Of a stretch of 64,000 nucleotides of DNA, positions 1-5,986 are shown piece after piece. Numbering within the stretch: the stretch's first letter is position 1; each line of letters starts with the position of its first letter. Under the pieces are notes generated by a model. It searched no databases, was not told where the DNA came from, and was given only the letters and a program-made list of their open reading frames with translations. Source of the stretch: Pseudanabaena sp. PCC 6802 (lineage in GTDB: Bacteria > Cyanobacteriota > Cyanobacteriia > Pseudanabaenales > Pseudanabaenaceae); contig NZ_KB235914.1 in NCBI RefSeq assembly GCF_000332175.1, positions 2,600,868 through 2,664,867 on the forward strand, given 5' to 3'. A program made the translations under genes and the position numbers.

Positions 1-25
1 ACAACTTTGCCTTCAGGAGGTAGCT

Positions 26-481
26 ATGGAAACTCAAGAAAACTTGCCCATAATATCTGCGATTCCTGCACCAGTCCGAGATCGTTCAGTCAGACCGCCG
101 TGGAAATGCTTTTGTTGCTGCGACTCTGGCAAGGTATCTAACCCATACCTCAGCAATTTTGTACTAGGGGAAAATGGCAAGCCATTCATCTGTCAGCGAC
201 CAGATTGTGAGGAAGGGAAAAAATACCACACTGCCTATTATCTATCTGATGCTCAACGGCAGGAATATGCCAAAAAGCACGGCGGGGAAGCCATGTCAAG
301 TCGTGAGTATCAAGCTCAGTGGGACATGCGCCTTACTGCTGCCCACTGCGAACAGATGCACCTATGGCACAAGGCGGATTGGGATAAACACGCAGCCCAG
401 AGATCTAAACGGCTCAACTACGGGCAACCAATTTCTAGCCTCACCCAGAAACTATCAATGCCCAATGGCAAGGAATCTTGA
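26..481 (+). CDS. Cys-rich accessory protein (left copy)
   Basis: A 151-residue protein with a strong AGGAGG ribosome-binding site just before the ATG. It carries a cysteine cluster near residues 28-32 (KCFCCC) and a second Cys pair near residues 56-61 (CQRPDC), which together look like a metal-binding or zinc-ribbon site; the rest is charged and helical. I do not recognise the family. A clear paralog lies at 2114-2569 on the opposite strand, and both copies directly precede a C5 DNA methyltransferase start with overlapping stop and start codons (here TGATG). The repeated pairing suggests a functional link with the methyltransferase, for example DNA recognition, but that is inference. It is not a CHC2 primase: the Cys spacing differs and no Toprim domain follows. 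Confidence 0.75.
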   Translation: METQENLPIISAIPAPVRDRSVRPPWKCFCCCDSGKVSNPYLSNFVLGENGKPFICQRPDCEEGKKYHTAYYLSDAQRQEYAKKHGGEAMSSREYQAQWDMRLTAAHCEQMHLWHKADWDKHAAQRSKRLNYGQPISSLTQKLSMPNGKES

Positions 482-1227
482 TGAAGCATCTCGATCTGTT
501 CGCTGGCATCGGCGGGTTTACCCTCGCAGCCCAATCGCTCGGCATTGAGACCGTGCAATTTGTCGAAATCAACTCCTACTGCTGCCATGTTCTACGAAAA
601 AACTTCCCCACCATCCCCATCCACAGAGATATCAGGACTTTCCATGCCAAGCCAAACCAATTCGACCTCATCACGGGTGGATCTCCCTGCCAAGACCTCA
701 GCCTCGCTGGCAAACGCACGGGAATTGCAGGCAGTCGCTCAGGACTCTGGTTCGAGATGCTCCGAATCATCGAGGCAGCAAAGCCCAGATTTGTCATTTG
801 GGAAAACGTCAAAGGAGCTTTCTACACAGGTGGACTTGCCGAAGTTTTGCAAGGACTCTGCCAATTGGGCTATCGCTTCGATGTGGAAATCCTATCGGCA
901 GCGGCAGTCGGAGCACCCCATCTACGCGAACGCATCTTTGTGGCTGCCTACGCCAGTAGCCTATGCGGGCAAGCACCGCCCTGGTCAAACCAAGTTAGAT
1001 CGCAAATTGCGGCTGTTACCGACCCCAACGGCATCGCAGGGATTCGGTCTGGTGCAGGAAATCAAACCATACTTGCCCCCTGGCGAAGTCTTAAACCCCC
1101 AATTTGTGGAGTGGCTCATGGGCTTTCCAGAAGATTGGACAGACTTGCAGCGATCGGCAACGCAGTTGTCCCTGCCGTAGCGGCGATCGCCCTGCAACGT
1201 GTTTTGTACTTGGAAAATTTGAGGTAA
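481..1227 (+). CDS. DNA (cytosine-5) methyltransferase
   Basis: Methylates cytosine C5 in DNA. Visible motifs: motif I near residues 4-12 (DLFAGIGGF, SAM binding), motif IV near residue 66 (GSPCQDLSLAG, catalytic Cys), motif VI near residue 101 (WENVKG), motif VIII (LRERIFVAA) and motif X near the C-terminus (IGNAVVPAVAA). At 248 residues it is short for the family, so the target recognition domain is minimal; small C5 enzymes of this kind are common in phages and integrated elements. I take the ATG at 481, which overlaps the preceding stop as TGATG. No restriction endonuclease is adjacent, so it looks solitary. A second long frame (545-1180) overlaps almost the whole gene and also carries methyltransferase-like motifs. 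The right-hand homolog (1971-2117) is a deletion remnant. Confidence 0.88.
   Translation: MKHLDLFAGIGGFTLAAQSLGIETVQFVEINSYCCHVLRKNFPTIPIHRDIRTFHAKPNQFDLITGGSPCQDLSLAGKRTGIAGSRSGLWFEMLRIIEAAKPRFVIWENVKGAFYTGGLAEVLQGLCQLGYRFDVEILSAAAVGAPHLRERIFVAAYASSLCGQAPPWSNQVRSQIAAVTDPNGIAGIRSGAGNQTILAPWRSLKPPICGVAHGLSRRLDRLAAIGNAVVPAVAAIALQRVLYLENLR
545..1180 (+). other. Overlapping +1 frame with methyltransferase-associated motifs
   Basis: An open frame of 211 codons lies in the +1 register inside the C5 methyltransferase gene. Its last 80 or so residues contain two LPTP motifs (WLPTPVAYAG and LLPTPTASQG), then LNPQFVEWLMGFPEDWTDL. From memory of phage proteins, this LPTP...LNPxxVEWLMGFPxGWTD pattern belongs to a family often found beside or overlapping dcm-like genes. 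The same nucleotides give the canonical VAHGLSRRLDRLAAIGNAVVP in the methyltransferase frame. Either both frames are translated, or one is a fossil of an ancestral frame switch. No ribosome-binding site or start codon decides the matter. Listed for its content, not as a proven gene. Confidence 0.35.
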
Positions 1228-1232
1228 GGAAA

Positions 1233-1544
1233 ATGGCACAGATGATCGAACAAAATAGTATTGTTACTCTGCCATCCTTACAGGAATGGTGTGATAAGCA
1301 TGAAGCATCGAGGATCGCTGGACTTTCAGCATTAACCCTGCGCGACTGGCGGCTTAGCGGGAAGTTGGTTGAAGGCATTCACTGGGTGCGCTTCGGCAGC
1401 AGATGTGTACGTTACAATGCTGAACTACTCAGGGATTTTGTAGCTACCCAGCCAAACCCAAGTGTTCATCAACGTGCAGTTGATAACTACCTAGCCTCAC
1501 TACCCAGCAATAAGCCCAAAGTAAGAGCTAGAAAACTTGTATAA
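1233..1544 (+). CDS. AlpA/excisionase-like DNA-binding protein (left copy)
   Basis: The ATG at 1233 follows GAGGTAAGGA and lies 5 bases after the methyltransferase stop, so the two are probably co-transcribed. The 103-residue product has an HTH-like region near residues 25-60 (ASRIAGLSALTLRDWRLSGKLVEGIHWVRFG) followed by a basic tail. The pattern resembles AlpA/MerR-like excisionase folds: helix-turn-helix, then a small wing ending in a strand with a basic face. A paralog lies at 1709-1954 on the opposite strand, convergent with this one. Position next to a tRNA fragment that looks like an attachment site fits a recombination directionality factor or element regulator. No integrase is visible in the window, so the exact role is open. 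Confidence 0.65.
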   Translation: MAQMIEQNSIVTLPSLQEWCDKHEASRIAGLSALTLRDWRLSGKLVEGIHWVRFGSRCVRYNAELLRDFVATQPNPSVHQRAVDNYLASLPSNKPKVRARKLV

Positions 1545-1611
1545 AATTGGTATACTTACTATTGATAACACCTAAAAATCATATTCAGTCAACTCTTTGC
1601 GGGTCATCAAA

Positions 1612-1658
1612 CCACTTTGGGGTAGTGGGGGTCGAAGGTTCAAATCCTTTCGCTCCGA
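1612..1658 (+). other. tRNA-Pro(GGG) 3' fragment, probable att site
   Basis: Contains the anticodon arm (CCACT / TTGGGGT loop with GGG / AGTGG), a variable loop, a T arm (GAAGG-TTCAAAT-CCTTT) and the 3' acceptor strand CGCTCCG plus discriminator A. The matching 5' acceptor CGGAGCG and a D arm are absent upstream, so this is a 47-base 3' fragment and not a tRNA gene. Tyrosine integrases commonly use the anticodon-loop-to-3'-end segment of tRNA genes as the attachment core, leaving such a fragment at the far end of the element. By that logic the intact tRNA and most of the element lie to the left of the window. Confidence 0.8.
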
Positions 1659-1708
1659 TTGGTTTTAAGAAGAAGAGGTAAGTTGCGTACTCAAAACGTA
1701 CTCAATTT

Positions 1709-1954
1709 TTACCTCTTTTTCTTCCTATTGCTTAGCAGGCTAGCTTGGTAAATCTCGATCGCTCGTTGGTGAGCGCGTTCGTCATGGCGGTTTTGCATCC
1801 AGTCTTGAAGTAGCTCATCGTTATATCGAATGGTGCGAGAGTTTAGCTTAACGAAGTGGATGCCTTCTTTGAGATTCCCAGATAAGCGAGCCTTTTTAAG
1901 GGTTTCCGCAGAAAGACCAGTGATTTTTGCGGCTGTGTACTTATCTACAAACAT
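1709..1954 (-). CDS. AlpA/excisionase-like DNA-binding protein (right copy)
   Basis: An 81-residue paralog of the product of 1233-1544, sharing the core 'ITGLSAETLKKARLSGNL' and 'EGIHFVKLNSRTIRYN'. It has a predicted HTH near residues 7-30 and a basic C-terminus (SNRKKKR). It ends the right-hand, minus-strand cassette, downstream of the collapsed methyltransferase, mirroring the left cassette. The two copies converge on the tRNA-Pro fragment. Function is inferred only from fold resemblance and location: a small DNA-binding regulator or excisionase of an integrated element. Confidence 0.62.
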   Translation of the reverse strand: MFVDKYTAAKITGLSAETLKKARLSGNLKEGIHFVKLNSRTIRYNDELLQDWMQNRHDERAHQRAIEIYQASLLSNRKKKR

Positions 1955-1970
1955 TTTATTTGCTCAACTT

Positions 1971-2117
1971 CTAGATAACTGAATCGAGATACAAAACTCT
2001 TTGCAGGGCGATTCCCTTCGGGATGCGTACCGCCGCTGCTACAGCAGGAACAACAGTCTTGCCGAGCGCAGCAAGGCTAAAGCCACCGATGGCAGAGAAT
2101 AAATCGAGGTGTTTCAT
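1971..2117 (-). pseudogene. Collapsed C5 methyltransferase remnant
   Basis: Reading the minus strand from the ATG at 2117 gives a 48-residue open frame. It begins like the left-hand enzyme (MKHLDLFSAIGGFSLAA against MKHLDLFAGIGGFTLAA) and then jumps straight to its C-terminus (VVPAVAA...IALQRVLYLDS). Motifs II-IX, including the catalytic PCQ, are missing. A short insertion around 2004-2030 with a hairpin (CATCCCGAAGGGAAT) adds about seven codons, and the junction contains an inverted repeat (CTTGCTGCGCTCGGCAAG). Frame is preserved, so a micro-protein could still be made, but it cannot methylate DNA. Its ATG overlaps the upstream stop as ATGA, exactly where an active methyltransferase gene would start. 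Confidence 0.82.
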
Positions 2118-2569
2118 CTACGCTCCTTCTCGATTGGCATGGATAACTGCTGATTCAGGCTAGAGATTGCTTGCCCGTAGTTGAGCCTTTGCGATCGCTC
2201 TTGCGCCCAGGTGTCCCATTGCCTTTTGTGCCAGAGGTGCATCTGTTCGCAGTGGGCAACTGTGAGGCGAACGTCCCATTGAGCTTGATACTCTGCCTGA
2301 GTCATGGCCTCACCGCCATACTTTTGAGCGTGGTCCTGACGCTGGGCATCAGTGGCAAAGTAAGCATTCCTATACTTTTCCCCCGCTTTGCAGGCGAGAC
2401 GCTGACAGATGAAGGGTTTGCCGTTCTTCCCGCTAACTAACTGGCTCGGATAGGGGTTATCGACCAGTCCCCCGTCGCAACAGCAGAAGCATTTCCACTG
2501 AGGGCGGACATCGCGATCTGATCGCGGAGAGGCTGGAATTGCTATGAGCTTTTCGTATTCGTCACTCAT
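2114..2569 (-). CDS. Cys-rich accessory protein (right copy)
   Basis: A 151-residue paralog of the first gene. It shares the Cys cluster (WKCFCCCDGG), the NGKPFICQR segment, the GGEAM...EYQAQWD segment and HCEQMHLWHK, at roughly 60 percent identity by eye. Its start overlaps the preceding stop (TAATG) and its own stop overlaps the ATG of the methyltransferase remnant, so the minus-strand genes form a tightly coupled operon. The family is unknown. Persistence of this gene beside a dead methyltransferase argues either that it has its own role or that the deletion is recent. Confidence 0.72.
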   Translation of the reverse strand: MSDEYEKLIAIPASPRSDRDVRPQWKCFCCCDGGLVDNPYPSQLVSGKNGKPFICQRLACKAGEKYRNAYFATDAQRQDHAQKYGGEAMTQAEYQAQWDVRLTVAHCEQMHLWHKRQWDTWAQERSQRLNYGQAISSLNQQLSMPIEKERR

Positions 2570-2934
2570 TACCGCCTCCTCTGGTAGGCAACGGCAAACT
2601 GATATCGCTCTTCGTATTCAGGTGAAGTTTGGTCTATGCCGACTGTGAGCAGGTGTGTCATGCCTTTGAACGGATCGCTAAGGATTGACTCCCATTCGGC
2701 ATGGCGGCTATCTTGTAAAGCTGTTTGTGGATAGAGCCTCTGGAACTCAGCTTCCAGGTGTTCGAGACGCGAGAGTATCCAGGCGATCGGATCGGCGGGG
2801 CGATGGGGTAGCTTGTCCACCTGTTGCCAGCAGAAATTTTTGAAGGTTTCAGCCAGATTTTTCCAAGCGCCGCCGCCGCGAGGTTTTTCCCTATTTCTCG
2901 TTTCTACAGAGGTTTTGGCAGGACTCTCTGCGGT
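2569..2934 (-). CDS. Unknown protein, start unclear (possible frameshifted fusion)
   Basis: The last 120 or so codons of this frame look like real protein (for example AWILSRLEHLEAEFQRLYPQ), helical and charged. Further upstream the frame runs antiparallel to nothing but overlaps the better-supported gene at 2937-3275 and there looks like a shadow. No good ATG lies between; a GTG near residue VDKLP is possible. The upstream gene ends exactly at a run of six Ts followed by AAA (near 2937-2942), where slippage of one base would join the two frames. So this is either the 3' half of one longer protein made by slippage, a frameshifted pseudogene, or a separate gene with an unusual start. Product not recognised. 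Confidence 0.4.
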   Translation of the reverse strand, partial: TAESPAKTSVETRNREKPRGGGAWKNLAETFKNFCWQQVDKLPHRPADPIAWILSRLEHLEAEFQRLYPQTALQDSRHAEWESILSDPFKGMTHLLTVGIDQTSPEYEERYQFAVAYQRRR

Positions 2935-2936
2935 AT

Positions 2937-3275
2937 TTAAAAAATGGTGACGATCTTGCTGCCGATCGCCAGGCGGATGGTTTTGACCAGACTTTCCAAC
3001 TGCGGCAGCACCGCTTCGATGTCTGCATCGATAACCGTGCGGAAATTGACTTGAGAGCGCCACTCCTCCAGTTTTTTCACGGCAACTTGAATAGGCGATT
3101 CCTTGGGCAATAGGGGAATGCGGAAGATTTTGCAAACTTCCTGCGCGTACTTGCCAACGGGAACGCAATGCCGATCGCTCTTGGTAAATTCAGTCATCAG
3201 GCGAGTGGTAACACCGATCGCGCGTTGCCGTAGCGTTGGGTCGAGGGGGAGTAAGGGTTTGAGACGAGTACTCAT
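2937..3275 (-). CDS. Unknown small accessory protein
   Basis: A 112-residue protein whose ATG overlaps the stop of the upstream gene by 4 bases (ATGA), indicating translational coupling. It contains a possible helical N-terminal half (RQRAIGVTTRLMTEF) and a second helical half ending VKTIRLAIGSKIVTIF. I do not recognise the family. Its neighbours (small ribbon-helix-helix-like gene upstream, Cys-rich gene downstream) suggest plasmid or integrated-element cargo. The C-terminus falls in a homopolymer run, so the true C-terminus may be longer if slippage or a sequencing error is involved. Confidence 0.55.
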   Translation of the reverse strand: MSTRLKPLLPLDPTLRQRAIGVTTRLMTEFTKSDRHCVPVGKYAQEVCKIFRIPLLPKESPIQVAVKKLEEWRSQVNFRTVIDADIEAVLPQLESLVKTIRLAIGSKIVTIF

Positions 3276-3442
3276 ACCTTTACCCCCTCCGCAAATAGCT
3301 GTTCTAGCTTCTGGGCGTAGGGGAGAACGCCATCATCGATGATGCGACGAATGGGGATGCCCGTCCGCGCAGACACTTGCTTGAGGTAATCGTGCACCTC
3401 AACCGAAATGTCCGTTTTAGTTGTCTTGAACGATCGCGACAT
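3272..3442 (-). CDS. Ribbon-helix-helix-like small protein
   Basis: Using the internal ATG at 3442 gives a 56-residue protein starting MSRSFKTTKTDISVEVHDYL. The short strand followed by two helices (TDISVEVHDYLKQVSARTG, then RRIIDDGVLPYAQKLEQL) is typical of ribbon-helix-helix DNA-binding proteins such as CopG/ParG-type regulators. It is the first gene of the minus-strand operon and faces a divergently transcribed HTH gene at 3534; a perfect inverted repeat lies between them, suitable as an operator. The role, regulator or partition-like accessory, is inferred. Confidence 0.55.
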   Translation of the reverse strand: MSRSFKTTKTDISVEVHDYLKQVSARTGIPIRRIIDDGVLPYAQKLEQLFAEGVKV

Positions 3443-3487
3443 AATTATGTATAAGAGTGTATATGTACACAATATTACTTTTTGTGC

Positions 3488-3507
3488 GTACATGCGTCAA
3501 CATGTAC
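3488..3507. promoter_or_regulatory. Perfect inverted repeat, candidate operator
   Basis: GTACATG, 6-base spacer, CATGTAC: a perfect 7+7 inverted repeat in the 91-base gap between two divergent genes. A second smaller one, TGTA-TATG-TACA, sits near 3461-3472. Such symmetry is expected of an operator for a dimeric repressor, most likely the product of one of the flanking small DNA-binding genes. Confidence 0.5.
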
Positions 3508-3533
3508 TTAGACTCTGCGATCGCTCTTAAGAT

Positions 3534-3980
3534 ATGTATGATGACCAGCGCGTAAAAATTGATAAGGTAAGGTTTCAGGCATGGATTGCGGCTGAGGTGG
3601 CTAAGTCCAGTCAGAATCGCGTGGCGAAAGAGCTTGGCACGACTCATGCAACGATTAACCGCTACGTCCACGGCAAGGTGGATGCGGTGACGGGCAGGCA
3701 AATGAATGCGATCGCTGCTTATCGGGGGGAGTCCGTGCAGGATACGTTGAGATTGTTTGCGCTACCCCTGCCAGAGGTGCAACCTGCAACTGGGGATTTA
3801 GGCGATCGCCTTGCTACGCTAGAGGAGAAGTACGAGCAGCTTTTGGCTGAGGTCGAACTTTTGAAGGATGAGCGGGAACTTCTCGCAACTGAGGTGGGCA
3901 ATTTGAAGGAATTCGTTGAAGTGCTGATCGAGGAATTCAATGAGGCGAAAAGAGCTAAAGGCAGCAAAAATAAGATTTGA
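3534..3980 (+). CDS. HTH and coiled-coil DNA-binding protein
   Basis: A 148-residue protein. Residues 15-50 form a helix-turn-helix (AKELGTTHATINRYVHGK), resembling short XRE-type repressors. Residues 85-140 are a coiled coil rich in Leu and Glu (LATLEEKYEQLLAEVELLKDE), which probably drives oligomerisation. The architecture is like plasmid or phage regulators with a coiled-coil tail. It opens the plus-strand group leading to the UmuD-like gene and overlaps the next gene by 41 bases. The inverted repeat at 3488-3507 just upstream may be its own operator. Confidence 0.6.
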   Translation: MYDDQRVKIDKVRFQAWIAAEVAKSSQNRVAKELGTTHATINRYVHGKVDAVTGRQMNAIAAYRGESVQDTLRLFALPLPEVQPATGDLGDRLATLEEKYEQLLAEVELLKDERELLATEVGNLKEFVEVLIEEFNEAKRAKGSKNKI

Positions 3981-4263
3981 GGATATCGAAAGGTATCTAC
4001 GGATTTGCGATCGCGTGGTGGAGGACGAGCGATCGCTAACGATCTCTTGCTCTGAGTCGGTGGCAAGAAACCTCAAATCCAGACTCGATGCGCTCTTGTT
4101 GAAGTACGATTGTTTGGAAAAAATTACGATTAATGGGGAGATTGTTTACAGACATCTACCTGTGCTGCTTGAGCCTCCTGGCAAGGGATTCAGGTTGGAA
4201 CGGGTAGAGATAGACTTGAGCGATCTTGTCAAAATTCCCTTGCGACAGATGAAAAAAAGGTAG
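3940..4263 (+). CDS. Unknown protein, coupled to HTH gene
   Basis: A 107-residue basic protein overlapping the preceding gene in another frame by 41 bases. Predicted mostly alpha with a short beta hairpin (KITINGEIVYRHLPV). No motif that I can assign. Two in-frame features argue that it is real: the frame continues 283 bases beyond the upstream stop, and codon content matches its neighbours. It could begin a few codons later. Function unknown. Confidence 0.5.
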   Translation: MRRKELKAAKIRFEDIERYLRICDRVVEDERSLTISCSESVARNLKSRLDALLLKYDCLEKITINGEIVYRHLPVLLEPPGKGFRLERVEIDLSDLVKIPLRQMKKR

Positions 4264-4316
4264 ATTCTTACAAATTTTTATGTTTTGATATAAACATGAA
4301 TTTTGTACGATAGATT

Positions 4317-4742
4317 ATGACTCTTATACCTTTAGATATTGATTTCTCGGCGCTGATTCGATTACCGCTTTATCTGTGCCCTGTTTCGGCTGGGTTGCCG
4401 TCAAAGGCAGATGACTATGTGGAAAGATACATTGATGTACCTCGCTGGTTTGTCGAGCATCCATCGAATACATTTGCAGTAAGGGTATCTGGCGATTCGA
4501 TGATTGGGGCTGGTCTGTGTGATGGGGACATTGTTCTTGTCGATAGTGCAATTGAACCGACCCATGACAAGATTGTGGTGGCTCTGATCGATGGAGAGGA
4601 GACAATCAAGCGTTTGTATATGCATGATGGTCAGGTGAAGTTGGTGCCGGAGAACCCGAATTACGATCCTATTTCGATTCATCCTGAAACAGACTGTACG
4701 ATTCAGGGGGCAATTGTGTGGATGTTGCGGAGTTACGTGTGA
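4317..4742 (+). CDS. umuD: UmuD-like S24 autoprotease
   Basis: A 141-residue member of the LexA/UmuD S24 family. The catalytic Ser lies in SGDSM (near residue 59), the Lys in the strand ending EETIKRLY (near residue 97), and a candidate self-cleavage site in PVSAGLPSKADDYVE (Ala-Gly near residues 25-26). Like UmuD it has no N-terminal HTH, unlike LexA. UmuD is normally followed by umuC, encoding the catalytic subunit of translesion polymerase V. Here the gene is followed after 60 bases by an insertion sequence and no umuC is present, so it is either an orphan or was separated by IS-mediated rearrangement. Alternatively it partners phage-type repressors in SOS-like control of the element. Confidence 0.82.
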   Translation: MTLIPLDIDFSALIRLPLYLCPVSAGLPSKADDYVERYIDVPRWFVEHPSNTFAVRVSGDSMIGAGLCDGDIVLVDSAIEPTHDKIVVALIDGEETIKRLYMHDGQVKLVPENPNYDPISIHPETDCTIQGAIVWMLRSYV

Positions 4743-4803
4743 TTTTAATGGGCGATACGCTTTTTTCTTACCGAGCAATTGGTTACTATTTAAGTGTAGA
4801 CAA

Positions 4804-5753
4804 TAGACCTCTTGCAGATTAGGTTGAGGTTGAGTTGCCAAAGAACCCCAAGATAGGAAAATATCAGGACATAGCAATAACGAAAAAGCGTCCTGATGAT
4901 GAACTATATAATAGCGCAAACCCTACCTGCTGCACACTTTAAGCGTCGATTTGGTATCGAGACTAATACGTTCAAAGCAATTGTGAAAGTGCTTAAACCA
5001 GAGTGGCGAGCAACGCCAACACCTGGAGCCAAGCCTAAACTCGGACTAGAAGACCGCATATTGGTTGCCTTCGAGTATTGGCGGGAATATCGCACCTACT
5101 TTCACATCGCCACTAGTTGGGGCATCAGCGAGTCTACAGTTTGTCGAATAGTGCATTGGGTAGAGGAGACTTTAATCCGCTCACGTCGCTTTCGACTACC
5201 TGGGAAGCGCCAGTTGGTGCGGGGCTTTGGGATACCTACAGTCGCGATCGTTGATGTGACTGAAACTCGCATTGAGCGTCCTAAGCGGCACCAACGTGCC
5301 TTTTATAGCGGCAAACAGAAAGGGCACACGCTCAAATGTCAACTCATAATTGACGCTCTTACTGGGCAGATTATCTGTACGTTTTTCGGCAAGGGGCGAC
5401 GGCATGATTTCAAGCTGTTCAAAGCTTCTGGCATCCATTTCCATCCTCAAACCGAGAGTTTGCAGGACAAGGGTTATCAAGGCATCCAGAAACTGCATCT
5501 CTACTGCCGCTTACCCCACAAGAAACCGAAAGGTGGTCAGCTTACGCCTGAGCAGAAAGCGTTCAACCGCCAACTTGCGCGCCAACGGGTTGGCATTGAG
5601 CATGTTAATCGCCGCTTGAAGATCTTCCGCATCTTATCTGGACGCTATCGCAATCGTCGTCACCGCTTTGGTTTGCGTTGCAATCTAATTGCTGGTCTCT
5701 ACAATTTTGAACGCTCTCAAGGCTCCTCAGTTGGCTAATTTGCAAGAGGTCTA
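4804..5753 (+). mobile_element. 950-bp IS, DDE_Tnp_4 type, copy 1
   Basis: Bounded by inverted repeats TAGACCTCTTGCAGATTAG (left) and, on the complement, TAGACCTCTTGCAAATTAG (right), 18 of 19 identical. TA is present at both outer edges, so the duplicated target is TA or is included in the ends. It contains one transposase gene. A second copy in inverse orientation lies at 9581-10529, differing by a 1-bp deletion and at least one silent change, so the copies are recent. Together they bracket a 3.8-kb segment in the way of a composite transposon. Confidence 0.88.
4896..5738 (+). CDS. IS5-superfamily transposase (DDE_Tnp_4)
   Basis: A 280-residue transposase with an N-terminal HTH_Tnp_4-like part (residues 50-95, including TSWGISESTVCRIVHWVEE) and a DDE_Tnp_4 catalytic part. 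Catalytic acidic residues are plausibly Asp in VDVTETRIERP (near residue 118), Asp in LQDKGYQGIQ and Glu in VGIEHVNRRLK. The reading frame is intact, unlike that of copy 2. An inverted repeat, TCAGGAC at 4864-4870 and GTCCTGA at 4890-4896, reaches the start codon and could fold in read-through transcripts to limit translation. Confidence 0.9.
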   Translation: MMNYIIAQTLPAAHFKRRFGIETNTFKAIVKVLKPEWRATPTPGAKPKLGLEDRILVAFEYWREYRTYFHIATSWGISESTVCRIVHWVEETLIRSRRFRLPGKRQLVRGFGIPTVAIVDVTETRIERPKRHQRAFYSGKQKGHTLKCQLIIDALTGQIICTFFGKGRRHDFKLFKASGIHFHPQTESLQDKGYQGIQKLHLYCRLPHKKPKGGQLTPEQKAFNRQLARQRVGIEHVNRRLKIFRILSGRYRNRRHRFGLRCNLIAGLYNFERSQGSSVG

Positions 5754-5791
5754 ATCTCCACGGTATGAATCGCTATGCATGGTCTAGATAA

Positions 5792-5986
5792 ATGACAATG
5801 AAAGTACGAGAGGTCATCAAACTGCTAGAAGCTGATGGATGGCTCTTAGTAAGGACGAGAGGCAGTCACAGACATTACCGACATTCAATTAAGTCGGGAA
5901 CTGTAACAGTGCCAGGTAAGTTTTCTGACGATTTGCCTCTAGGTACGCTCAACAGCATTTTTAAGCAAGCAGGACTGAAGCCATGA
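5792..5986 (+). CDS. hicA: HicA-type mRNA interferase toxin
   Basis: A 64-residue toxin with the HicA double-stranded-RNA-binding-like fold. The catalytic His lies in RTRGSHRHYRH, followed by the TVTVPGK strand and the LPLGTLNSIFKQAGL helix typical of the family. HicA degrades mRNA and is neutralised by HicB. The stop overlaps the HicB start (ATGA), the usual hicA-hicB order. It starts 39 bases inside the right end of IS copy 1, so it may be expressed by read-through from the IS. A second start two codons later is possible. Confidence 0.9.
   Translation: MTMKVREVIKLLEADGWLLVRTRGSHRHYRHSIKSGTVTVPGKFSDDLPLGTLNSIFKQAGLKP

Noticed and set aside
26-481. CHC2 zinc-finger primase
   Set aside because: Cys spacing does not fit CHC2, and no Toprim or helicase domain is present.
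1590-1658. Complete tRNA gene
   Set aside because: The anticodon and T arms are good, but no D arm and no 5' acceptor strand matching CGCTCCG can be found upstream.
2569-3168. A 199-residue gene covering 2569-3168
   Set aside because: Its first 75 codons overlap the better gene at 2937-3275 and have the composition of a shadow frame; only the downstream part is kept.
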